A stretch of 64,000 bases of DNA, taken from the NCBI GenBank assembly GCA_944332455.1, contig CALVJY010000002.1:62001-126000 (forward strand), in the 5' to 3' direction. The stretch is from an uncultured Clostridia bacterium (GTDB lineage: Bacteria; Bacillota; Clostridia; Christensenellales; HGM11417). The translations under genes and the position numbers were made by a program. This document shows, one piece after another, positions 25,401 to 32,230 of the stretch. Under the pieces are notes generated by a model. The model was not told the DNA's origin. It saw nothing but the letters and a program-made list of their open reading frames with translations, and did not search any database. Every line of letters starts with the position of its first letter. The stretch's first letter is position 1.

Positions 25401-28400
25401 ATTGGCATAATACAGCGCGTCGGTGTTGGTACCGCCGGAATAGTTGTTGACCATGAAGGGCTGGAAGACGGCCGCCCCGCTCTGCGCCAGGATGCGCCCC
25501 TCGCCCTCGGTCAGGCCGTAGCTGTAGAAGCTGCCGCCCGAGGCGATGACGATCTCGCCGTCGTTGACCAGCCGGCCGTAGGCCCCCGAAGTGTGGCCTT
25601 GGGAGGACTGGTCGGGATAGTGGCAGACCGCACCCACGGTCAGGGTGCCGTTCACGGTCAGGGCGACCCCGGCGTTCACGGTCAGGGTACGGAACAGGTA
25701 CTTGGCGGCCGAAGCCTCGGTGTACCACGACACCCGGCTGCCGGCAATGGTGGCGGTGCCGATCTCGGTGGCGCGGTCGGAGTTGGCGTAGGGCACCAGC
25801 AGGTTGACCCCCTCGGGCACGGTCAGATCGGAAGTGATCGTCACGTCGTCCGCCACGATCACGGTCTCGCCCGCCCCGGCCGCGGCCAGGGCTTCGCCGA
25901 GATCCTCAAAAAACTCGCTGCCGATCCGGGCGGCGTAGGTCCCCTTGGGCTCGACTATGGCCGTGTAGACGGCGGGATCCCCCACCGTCACGGTCATCGA
26001 GGTCTCGTAGCTCACGATCTCCCCGGCCGAGTTCTTCCAGCCGTAAAAGGTCGCGCCCTCCGGCACGGTGACGGTCAGGGTCAGACGGCTGCCCTTGGCG
26101 ATCGCCGTTCCGCTGGTCACCGCCTCGCCGGAACCTTCCAACTTGCCGGTCACGCTGCCGTAACCTTCCGAGCTGGTTCCAAAATCGATGGCGGACTCGC
26201 CGTCAAAAAAGCCCACACGGCGGATGCTCACGGTCTCGAGGCCGTACAGGCTCTCCAGATAGGCGGAGCTGCTCTGCCGGGAATAGCTGACAAAAATGCG
26301 GGTCTGTTCATCATCCGCCTTGCCTCTGATGGGGATCTCCACCTTCTGCCAGGCAGGCGAATCGTTCAGCTCGGAAAAGGAGGCAACCATCCCCTCCTGG
26401 AACCTTTTGCTGACCAGATGATCAACGCCCACAAAGAGGATATCCTGTTTGACCGCAGTATATCCGGGATCGAGGTTGATCATGACCTCGAAGCTGAACA
26501 GACCGTTTCCGGTCACGGTGAATTCCAGCACGGACAGCGTGTAGCTTTCCGTGTCAAGCCCCACGGTCCCGGCCTTGAAGGCGATATCCCCCGCCTCGCT
26601 GTGATCGCCGTCAAAGACCCAGGGATAACTGCTCCCCTCGTTGTCGATCTCCACGGGCTGCGAGCCGTCCGAGATCAGTTCTTCTTCGGTGGCGGCGCCG
26701 CTTTCCAGCACGGAATGGATCGTCAGAGTAAAGACGTCATAGTAATTCCCGCCCAGATGATACGGCGAGTCGGAAGGCCATGCGACCATCTGCGTCAGGT
26801 AGATCTCCACCAGGGTGTCGGACCGGATGTTGTCCAGCCGGTAGATGAAATACTCCTCTTCTTCGGCCAGCTGCTTCGAAGATCCGCCATTGATCTTGAT
26901 CCGAACGGGCTCATCGACCCCGGGCAGGTTGGGCACCCGGAAGACCACCGAATTCTCGGTTCCCCATACCAGGTCAATACTTCCGTCCCGGCCGACCGTC
27001 TCGGTCCGGCTGATCCCGTCCTCCAGCACCGAAACCTCGATCTCCTGCGGCAAAGTCAGCTGCTGCAAAAAGTCGACCTTCAGCGTGTTCTGCGCCTCCG
27101 TAAAGGTCAGATCCGTTGTCCACTTCGACACCGGATCCGAGGCGCTCCAGTTCCCGCGGTCGGAAAAGACCAGCTCCCCGTTGAGCCAAAGATCCCCGAA
27201 AACGGTGCGGGTCTCCCGTTCGGGGTCGAGATCCAGCGAAAAGCCCTCCTTGCCCAGCATGGTCACGCAGTCTTCGTACAGCACGCCCCGCTTGACGGTC
27301 AGCACCGAGCCGGGGGCGACGGCCTCGCCCTGGAAGTACAGCGTGCCCTCGCTCTCGTCGTAGGACACCGTGACCGAAGCGTCCTCCAGCTCGGCCTCTT
27401 CCAGCAGTCCGATGCGGACTGTGCAGGTGCTGCCCGTGCCCCTGTGGCGCAATTGAACTTCGTGTACGTCCTCTCCCAGATCGAGGATGTGCTGTCTGGT
27501 CAGGTCCGCGCTGCTGGTGGAGAGATTGTTCCACTTGGTCACGCCGTCGACGATGAGATCAAAAGATCCCCCATAATAGCTCGTACCGGAAAGCAGCTCC
27601 CCTTTCGTGAGCAGCAGATCCAGGCTCAGGTAGCGCCCGATGAACACCCAGGTCAGCGTTCTGTTCGTACTGCCGGGGCTGACGCTGACGTAACTGCCGT
27701 CCGCCTGCCGGACAAAGTCGTCCACTCCCGCCTCCCCGGTCTGGGAGATCGTGATCTCGGAAATATCTTCGGGCACGATCACGGCTTCCAGCGCCGTCTG
27801 CCCGTTCATCGGAAAAGAATAGGTCGATTCATAGCTGACGACGGCTCCGTCCTGCTCCCAGCGCAGGAAGACATAGCCCTCGTCGGGCAGCGCGGTCAGC
27901 TCGACCTCGGACATCCAGGGAGCGGTCGCGGTCAGTTCGGCCGCTGCCTCTCCCTCCCCCAGCTGCACCCTGCCGTGTTCGGCTGATGCCGAAAAGGACT
28001 GCAGGCCGCCGGTTACAGCTGCATTTTCAAAGTGTACGACCGCATGATAGGTGTTATACGGAATGTTCTCACTCTCAGTCTTATCGTAAGTAAATTCCAG
28101 CACATCACCGGCCGCGACCTCCAACTCGACCGTTCGGAACTGATCGTAGACTTTCGGGGTCTCGGTATAAGTCTTTGCGTAGGTGTAAGTCGAAGCCTCT
28201 CCCTCCGCCGGGGTCTGCGTCAAGACTAATTTATGCCTTACCCGGCTGTCATCCAACGGCGTATTCAAAAGATAGGAAAATTGAAGCGTTCCGCTTGTCT
28301 CAACGCTTACCGTCAGCGTACTGACACTCAAATTCAAGTTCTCCTGCGTAGAATAAAAATACCCTGTTTCCGCATCATAGGTCCAAGGGTACTCCCCGCC

Positions 28401-28523
28401 GCTGGACACGGTGAGCGACAGCTCTTCCGCCCGCGCAGCAGAGACCGCCATCAGGGCCGCCCCCATCATCACCAACGCGAGGCAAAGCATCAAAAGCCTT
28501 TTCCATCGTAGTGTGTGTTGCAT
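22440..28523 (-). CDS. Giant secreted surface protein with MBG-like repeats and C-terminal membrane anchor
   Basis: 2027-residue protein. A Sec signal peptide (residues 1-32, ending ARA) leads into a very long beta-rich ectodomain. A divergent InlB/GW-like segment is seen near residues 190-240. A low-turn, repeat-like region follows (about 900-1330, with many NGTLTVG/VNGTLNVEG turns, beta-helix-like). Then come two pairs of MBG/YDG-type modules (about 1480-1830) with SFTYDGTLHTVQI, REYTGSELSLEVSGLPEGVS, YTYTGEPQTAQI and ETYSGSPYTLTISGTLPEGV, a FIVAR-like helical segment (AAREAIAAVVGAGTMSEQR), and a C-terminal hydrophobic helix ending LALRKFF. No LPxTG is present, so anchoring is by the tail itself or an unknown sorting route. 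The ATG follows AAAGAGG at 9 bases. It heads the operon with the ABC exporter. Confidence 0.9.
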   Translation of the reverse strand: MQHTLRWKRLLMLCLALVMMGAALMAVSAARAEELSLTVSSGGEYPWTYDAETGYFYSTQENLNLSVSTLTVSVETSGTLQFSYLLNTPLDDSRVRHKLVLTQTPAEGEASTYTYAKTYTETPKVYDQFRTVELEVAAGDVLEFTYDKTESENIPYNTYHAVVHFENAAVTGGLQSFSASAEHGRVQLGEGEAAAELTATAPWMSEVELTALPDEGYVFLRWEQDGAVVSYESTYSFPMNGQTALEAVIVPEDISEITISQTGEAGVDDFVRQADGSYVSVSPGSTNRTLTWVFIGRYLSLDLLLTKGELLSGTSYYGGSFDLIVDGVTKWNNLSTSSADLTRQHILDLGEDVHEVQLRHRGTGSTCTVRIGLLEEAELEDASVTVSYDESEGTLYFQGEAVAPGSVLTVKRGVLYEDCVTMLGKEGFSLDLDPERETRTVFGDLWLNGELVFSDRGNWSASDPVSKWTTDLTFTEAQNTLKVDFLQQLTLPQEIEVSVLEDGISRTETVGRDGSIDLVWGTENSVVFRVPNLPGVDEPVRIKINGGSSKQLAEEEEYFIYRLDNIRSDTLVEIYLTQMVAWPSDSPYHLGGNYYDVFTLTIHSVLESGAATEEELISDGSQPVEIDNEGSSYPWVFDGDHSEAGDIAFKAGTVGLDTESYTLSVLEFTVTGNGLFSFEVMINLDPGYTAVKQDILFVGVDHLVSKRFQEGMVASFSELNDSPAWQKVEIPIRGKADDEQTRIFVSYSRQSSSAYLESLYGLETVSIRRVGFFDGESAIDFGTSSEGYGSVTGKLEGSGEAVTSGTAIAKGSRLTLTVTVPEGATFYGWKNSAGEIVSYETSMTVTVGDPAVYTAIVEPKGTYAARIGSEFFEDLGEALAAAGAGETVIVADDVTITSDLTVPEGVNLLVPYANSDRATEIGTATIAGSRVSWYTEASAAKYLFRTLTVNAGVALTVNGTLTVGAVCHYPDQSSQGHTSGAYGRLVNDGEIVIASGGSFYSYGLTEGEGRILAQSGAAVFQPFMVNNYSGGTNTDALYYANQFPFVQYAIVNIRCELTLEYGAREVGLASLYFWSAVTTQNVLVVGFEGNTDLTYGPGLILLKEGATLTRTYDGSKYVVGGTNNNADSGKTTVTISGGASAGVFSLEGFGSEEMTLALPYTFDLVLNDGNYDINYAYKIMPGASLTVGEDAVLNVNAGGSLLVYDGLRQSDMSGKRYPTSEELTEYGFSPAGALVVNGTLNVEGTFGGIVQTASSGAELVFAEGADLSPDVVDGARGGYDCNESRFTLTARALTWDGSAAVLTDLVAGKTYAVTSAERTGTLASYTMQYLVNCTADDPDLDPDYTNDTSYHKWSTETVTVNLTLTGVFVEAHEHTWQLGEMTAEPSATEDGEALLVCSHPGCLESRTETVPAYGAPEAEYTEGLRLSDVSLPEGWSWRNPNMSLFAGETEATAVWNGMYEAQVTVTVAKASVEKPSDPQASFTYDGTLHTVQIPENPAYTVYDNTGTDAGSYTVIIRLNNTSDYQWSDGTTANLTFDWTIRKGTFDMSGVTFADAEREYTGSELSLEVSGLPEGVSASYSYEGDRTELGQVEVTASFSFTDEALAKNYELPADMTATMTVVPAKVARPVIEGSYTYTGEPQTAQIAENSLYTVTGNTATAAGEHPVTVSLTDKTHYTWADGSTDDLTLTFTIGKATYDMSGVTFEDLTETYSGSPYTLTISGTLPEGVSVSYSANSLTNAGLLEVTASFTGDGDNYFAIPDMTATLTVSKLSHQAELEGVEDFADTEVTFDEGRTFTADSFAGMLPSLALTVTIEKDGSSVSAIHNAGVYTVTVEVADTANRTGKVSFTVTVNKAQQADFVLTASADGVSITASADNDAVLFSLDGQSWQASGIFTGLTDGQTYTVYAKLAGDENHEDRIKTTEISTASLSAAREAIAAVVGAGTMSEQREAIMAAKAELDKLNQGELAALDVASYERVLAEFNAAREEGLSEGEQAAEVADGMTPVAGAAALGLLSLLALALRKFF

Positions 28524-28605
28524 GCTAAAATACCTCTTTCAAAGTTTTTCAATTCGTTTCCGGCCGCCGGCCTTCTTTTCGGCTGTCGGCCTGCTGTCTG
28601 TCCGG

Positions 28606-28736
28606 CCGTTTCCGGCCTTTTGTTCCGACCGTTTCCGGCCTTTTGTTCCGACCGTTTCCGGCCTTTTGTTCCGACCGTTCCCGGTCTTTTGTTCCGCCGT
28701 TCCCGGTCTTTTTGTTTTGGCCGTTTCCGGCCCCTT
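28606..28736. repeat. 23-nt tandem repeat, about 5.7 copies
   Basis: Unit begins CCGTTTCCGGCCTTTTGTTC and is 23 bases long. Copies at 28606, 28629 and 28652 are identical. Those at 28675 and 28697 are diverged (CCGTTCCCGGTC...). A partial copy starts at 28721. It lies 80 bases upstream of the giant surface-protein start codon. Confidence 0.92.
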
Positions 28737-28890
28737 CTATTTCCAGCCGCTCAGACGGCATTGCTGACTTATATTGGCATTGCTGACTTGTATGACTGAT
28801 CTATATTCCGGCTATTATGATTCCGGCCTCTCGGCAGATCGCTGACCGATAACTGACGGCGGGGGCCTTCCCCCTCTCATGTTCCGCCCC

Positions 28891-29214
28891 GGACGATGAA
28901 GGATCCGGCCGCAGGCACGCATTTTCCGCACCTTTTTCCGCAAGGATCCCCTCACGGCGGGAGATCCGATCGCAAAACAGCTTTCCCTATTCTTTTCCCC
29001 GACGAGATCCCTGGACGATGAAGGATCCGGACGCAGACCGCATTTTCCGCACCTTTTTCCACAAGGATCCCCGCACGGCGGGAGATCCGATTGCAAAACA
29101 GCTTTCCCTATTCTTTTCCCCGACGGGATCCCTGGACGATGAAGGATCCGGCCGCAGGCACGCATTTTCCTCATCTTTTTCCACAAGGATCCCCGCACGG
29201 CGGGAGATCCGATC
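28891..29214. repeat. 121-122 nt direct repeat, 2.7 copies
   Basis: Copies begin at 28891, 29013 and 29134 with GGACGATGAAGGATCCGG. The third stops after GGCGGGAGATCCGATC. Inside each copy GGATCCCC and GGGAGATCC can pair as a bulged hairpin. Copies differ by only a few bases, so the duplication is recent. Period 122/121 is not a multiple of three, arguing against coding function. Confidence 0.92.
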
Positions 29215-29257
29215 ATAAAAACGGCATTTCTCCGTCAATTTTCCCAAAACTTTTGTG

Positions 29258-29285
29258 CTTCCGAAAAGGTATACTTTTTCGGAAG
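29258..29285. repeat. GTATAC-centred palindrome, copy 1
   Basis: 28-base inverted repeat reading CTTCCGAAAAGG-TATACTTTTTCGG-AAG; it is perfect except for one pair of positions that can form G-U pairs in RNA. One of four related palindromes in the window. Confidence 0.7.
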
Positions 29286-29373
29286 TCCGACGGCCTTCTG
29301 CTTTTGATCGAAAATTTTTTGATTTCGTCTCGTTTGCTTGGTTTGAACGGGGCGATTTTTTTATTTTCCGGCC

Positions 29374-29397
29374 TCCGGGAAAGTATGCTTTTCCGGA
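29374..29397. repeat. GTATAC-type palindrome, copy 2 (degenerate)
   Basis: 24-base inverted repeat TCCGGGAAAGTA/TGCTTTTCCGGA, 116 bases after copy 1. The core is GTATGC instead of GTATAC. Confidence 0.6.
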
Positions 29398-29751
29398 AGC
29401 GCCGCCGGCCGGGATCGATCTCTGCTTTTAACGCCGGATCTGCAGCGGGACCGCCAAAAGCAACCGGAAGATCTGCCCCTTCCAGATTGGGTCTGCAAAC
29501 GCTCTTTTCCTAAGCCGCGCAAAGCTTCCGAAAAATAATACAGTTTTGAGCCGGGTTTTATTGTCGTAAAAAGTCGATTCCCGGAAAATTTCATCTTTTT
29601 CTCGAAGCCCTCTTCCGTACCCTCGCCTCCGACAAGGGTATCGGGCGGAACAACGCCTCGAAGGCCTTGAAAAATCCTCCCTCCCGGAAAGCCCAAGCGG
29701 CGCGGGAAAGTCGCCGCTGTTTTCAGCCGCCTCCGCCCCGGCAAAACTCTC

Positions 29752-29878
29752 CTCTTTGGCAGGGGCCGGTTGGCAGAGGGCCGGGCGCGGCTTCTCTTTG
29801 GCAGGGGCCGGATCGGCAGAGGTCAGGCGCGGCTTCTCTTTGGCAGGGGCAGGTTGGCAGGAGGCCGGGCGCTCTCGG
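29752..29878. repeat. 42-nt tandem repeat, three copies
   Basis: Copies start with CTCTTTGGCAGGGGC at 29752, 29794 and 29836. Longer related blocks flank the array: GCCTTGAAAAATCCTC near 29666 and GCCTCCTTTGAAAAGTCCTC near 29917 both run into CGGAAAGCCCAAG. The period is 14 codons, and on the minus strand one frame gives three PAPAKE-like units. Confidence 0.85.
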
Positions 29879-30090
29879 ACTCTCTCGGGAAAAGCCGGGC
29901 CGACAAGCAGCCGCTCGCCTCCTTTGAAAAGTCCTCTCTCGGAAAGCCCAAGGGTCGCGGTAAGGGTTTCCGGTCCGCCGCGCTGCCTCCCGGAAAAATT
30001 CGCTCCGAACCTCTGTGCGAATAATACAACATTTTTCGACATCGGCATGCAAAAAAAGTTCCGCCCCTCTTGCGGCTCTGTACCCGCCCT

Positions 30091-30118
30091 ATTATACCAC
30101 AAAATCCGGATTTGTCAA
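30091..30118 (-). promoter_or_regulatory. Consensus sigma-A promoter facing the repeat region
   Basis: Minus strand: -35 TTGACA (30118-30113), 16-nt spacer, -10 TATAAT (30096-30091). Both hexamers are perfect consensus. The transcript would start near 30084 and run into the repeat-rich region towards the giant surface-protein gene 1.5 kb away. No clear gene starts close to it. Confidence 0.8.
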
Positions 30119-30418
30119 GTCCAAATGTAATGAACGGTAAGATTTTTGTAACGAACGGTAAACCGCCCCCTCCAAAACGCCCCGAAAGGCCGAAATTCCC
30201 CCTGCTTCCCCTTCTCTCGCCCTCCCCGTCCTCTCACAGGTTTGATCTTCAAAAATATCATGATCTTGCTGTTCTGATCCTCCGATCCCGAGGGACCGCT
30301 CCCTCTTTCGCCCGACCGGCACTACCGGGGCCGTCCCTGCACCGCCCGCCCCTCGCCGCCTTCCGACCCGCACGAAGCCGGAAGCCTCCGATTTTCGAAA
30401 AAAAAGCGGCCGACATGA

Positions 30419-30447
30419 TTGCATTTCCCCCGCCAATGGGGTATAAT
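30419..30447 (+). promoter_or_regulatory. Sigma-A promoter of the GtrA-like gene
   Basis: -35 TTGCAT (30419-30424), 17-nt spacer, -10 TATAAT (30442-30447). The expected start, near 30454, is only about two bases before the ATG at 30456, implying a leaderless message or a start codon further in. Confidence 0.85.
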
Positions 30448-30455
30448 GAAAGGGT

Positions 30456-31427
30456 ATGAACGAACGCCAGCAAAACAGAGACCGCCCCGCCGCCCCAGAG
30501 GGGCAGCTTCCCGGAACGGTGAAGCCGATGCCGGAAGCGATGACCGCGGAAGCGGACGGACGGGAGGCGTCAAAAAACTTGACCGGCCGGTTCGGCTCGG
30601 CAGATTTTGCAAGCCGGGACGAAGCTTCTTCTCCGCAGGACCCGGACAGCGGGTGCGAAGCGGTGGGACCGGTCTCCGGCCGGAGCAAGACATCCTCCGA
30701 AAAAAGCTCCGGCCCGGCTGAGGCTTTCCCCAAAATGCCGCAGGCCCCGGACGGTCGTCTCCCCGAAAAGGTGGAGACCCCCGGTACAGATCGGACGGAA
30801 GTTGCCTTGGACGGGTGTCCCTCTCCTCAAGCCCCGGTTGGCGGGAAAAACGCCCCGATCCGGAAGGGCGGGAGGAAGGCCGGCGGAGAAAACAGCCTTC
30901 CGGCCTCGGACGAACCCGCCCGGGCGGAGAGCGAAGCCAAAAAGCGGTGCGCGCCGGTCCGGCTGATCCTGTGGGGATGGGGCCTTCTGACCGCCCCCAA
31001 CCGCCTGGGGGAAATTTTGCGCTTCTGCCTGGTGGGAGGCGTCGCCACCCTGATCGACTTTGCGGTCATGGCCCTGCTGCTGTGGGCCTTCGAGCCGGAG
31101 GCCTACCCGACTTTCTGGGATCTGTTTACGGGCGGCGATCCCTCTCCCCTGGTCTCGGCAGTGGCCTCGGCCCTGGGATTCTTAAGCGGACACATCTTCA
31201 ACTACACGGCCTCGGTGCGGTTCGTCTTCCGGGACAACGCCCGGGGACGGACCAAAAAGGGCTTTGTGGTCTTTACCCTGATCGCGCTCTTTTGCCTGCT
31301 GCTGCACGCCGTCGGCATGTACGCCTGCCGGGCGCTGTTCGAGCTGAACGAGTGGCTGGTCAAGGCCGTGCTGACCGTGCTGGTCACCGCCCTCGGCTAT
31401 GTGCTCAAGAAAAAGATCTTGTTCTGA
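30456..31427 (+). CDS. GtrA-like membrane protein with long disordered N-terminal extension
   Basis: 323-residue protein. The C-terminal half is a GtrA-family domain (PF04138 type) with four transmembrane helices: LRFCLVGGVATLIDFAVM, a segment ending GFLSGHIFNYTASVRFVF (the family hallmark N-Y-x-x-x-x-x-F-V-F), VVFTLIALFCLLLHAVGM, and VKAVLTVLVTALGYVLKKK. GtrA proteins move undecaprenyl-phosphate-linked sugars across the membrane in glycan modification. Residues 1-160 are low complexity, rich in Pro, Ser, Gly, Lys and Glu, and look disordered, which is not usual in the family. The promoter position implies a leaderless ATG at 30456; internal starts in the first 160 codons lack good Shine-Dalgarno sites. 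A second membrane protein follows after 19 bases. Confidence 0.82.
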   Translation: MNERQQNRDRPAAPEGQLPGTVKPMPEAMTAEADGREASKNLTGRFGSADFASRDEASSPQDPDSGCEAVGPVSGRSKTSSEKSSGPAEAFPKMPQAPDGRLPEKVETPGTDRTEVALDGCPSPQAPVGGKNAPIRKGGRKAGGENSLPASDEPARAESEAKKRCAPVRLILWGWGLLTAPNRLGEILRFCLVGGVATLIDFAVMALLLWAFEPEAYPTFWDLFTGGDPSPLVSAVASALGFLSGHIFNYTASVRFVFRDNARGRTKKGFVVFTLIALFCLLLHAVGMYACRALFELNEWLVKAVLTVLVTALGYVLKKKILF

Positions 31428-31446
31428 CCGTTCGGGGGAATTGTCA

Positions 31447-32103
31447 ATGGGCCGTCACAAATCCAAAAAACATCCGTCAGAAGACGTGCGGAAAAGAACC
31501 GAAGCCGAAGCCTTGGCCGGCGGCGCCCAGGGGGAAAAGCCATCTTTCTCCCCGGAAGACGTCGCGATTTCCCTGAGTCTTGGGACCTTGCACGGAAAAC
31601 GGCTCCGGAGATTCACCAAGAAGTTCATGTTCCCGTTCGCCTCCCTTTTCCCTCTTCTTACTCTGGCCATGCTGATCTCTCCCTTTGAATGGACCGCCAT
31701 ATCGATCTTCTCCATGATCGGCTGCAACCTTCTTGGGCTTTCTTGCTTCGTCGTCCTGCCCCTATGTCTCATCCTGAAAGACCGAAGAAAGAGAAACAAG
31801 GTCCGGCTGTGGTTGGAAGACGCCGTTGAATTGCCCGCCCGTACGAAGAGTTTTGGAATAAAATATCGCACTTTCTTTGAGCTTCCCAGAGGCCTGCGGT
31901 TTGAAGTCCGTTTCAAATTTGAAAGCCGAAAATATGTCCGCAGCTTTACGGCGAGACAGCTCGATGCAGAGGACTGTTATGAGGCAGGGCTGGAAGAATA
32001 TGCGGACCGGGAGGTCCGGATCCTGTATTCGCCCCAATACGATGAAGTCATGATTCTGAAGCCCCCTTCCTCCGAAGTGAATAAAACCCCGGAACAGGCA
32101 TAA
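31447..32103 (+). CDS. Membrane protein of unknown function, two TM segments
   Basis: 218-residue protein. Polar N-terminus (about 65 residues, Lys/Arg/Glu-rich), two adjacent transmembrane helices (about 66-85 and 92-118), then a basic stretch DRRKRNK and a cytoplasmic beta-rich C-terminal domain of about 95 residues (GIKYRTFFELPRGLRFEVRF ... VRILYSPQYDEVMIL). I do not recognise a family; the tail resembles small domains that follow TM pairs in DUF-type membrane proteins. The ATG at 31447 is chosen because GGGGGA lies upstream and because the gene then starts 19 bases after the GtrA-like gene. Base usage is less GC-rich than that of the neighbours (many A-ending codons after 31750), which may hint at transfer. 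A hairpin terminator overlaps its stop codon. Confidence 0.82.
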   Translation: MGRHKSKKHPSEDVRKRTEAEALAGGAQGEKPSFSPEDVAISLSLGTLHGKRLRRFTKKFMFPFASLFPLLTLAMLISPFEWTAISIFSMIGCNLLGLSCFVVLPLCLILKDRRKRNKVRLWLEDAVELPARTKSFGIKYRTFFELPRGLRFEVRFKFESRKYVRSFTARQLDAEDCYEAGLEEYADREVRILYSPQYDEVMILKPPSSEVNKTPEQA

Positions 32104-32130
32104 GACCTGCGCGAGATGCGCAGGTCTTTT
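32103..32130 (+). terminator. Terminator of the GtrA operon
   Basis: Perfect 10-bp stem AGACCTGCGC/GCGCAGGTCT with a 5-nt loop followed by TTTT. The first base is the last base of the stop codon. Confidence 0.9.
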
Positions 32131-32230
32131 CGCTTGAAGTGGATTTCAGGACAAAAACAAATCAAGGTCTTTTTGCCGGGAGTAAATTAAAAAAACAAAT
32201 TAAGAAGACAAGAACAAATAAAAAGGAAAA

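Larger units (their letters stand above)
28524..30455. other. 1.9-kb repeat-rich intergenic region without a convincing gene
   Basis: Between the giant surface-protein gene (-) and the GtrA gene (+). It holds four kinds of repeat listed separately (23-nt, 122-nt, 42-nt and GTATAC palindromes), a consensus minus-strand promoter at 30091-30118 and the plus-strand GtrA promoter at the end. Open frames exist on both strands, but their repeat periods of 121-122 and 23 are not multiples of three and their products resemble nothing. A minus-strand frame 30048-29428 (206 codons, with three PAPAKE-type repeats) is the only one with a promoter in the right place, and I rate it unlikely. Base composition stays GC-rich with T-rich stretches. 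Confidence 0.6.

Noticed and set aside
24057-27986. 1309-codon plus-strand open frame opposite the giant surface protein
   Set aside because: Antisense shadow with unlikely composition and no start signals; the minus strand has signal peptide, MBG-like modules and a C-terminal anchor.
16262-28523. Bacteriocin or lantibiotic export operon
   Set aside because: No small precursor peptide with a leader, no modification enzyme, and no C39 peptidase domain on the ABC proteins.
28524-29214. Possible CRISPR array
   Set aside because: Repeats are directly adjacent or 122 bases long without unique spacers of constant length, and no cas genes are present.
28815-29247. Minus-strand repetitive open frames over the 122-nt array
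   Set aside because: The repeat period (122/121) is not a multiple of three, so consecutive copies are read in different frames; no promoter or Shine-Dalgarno site.
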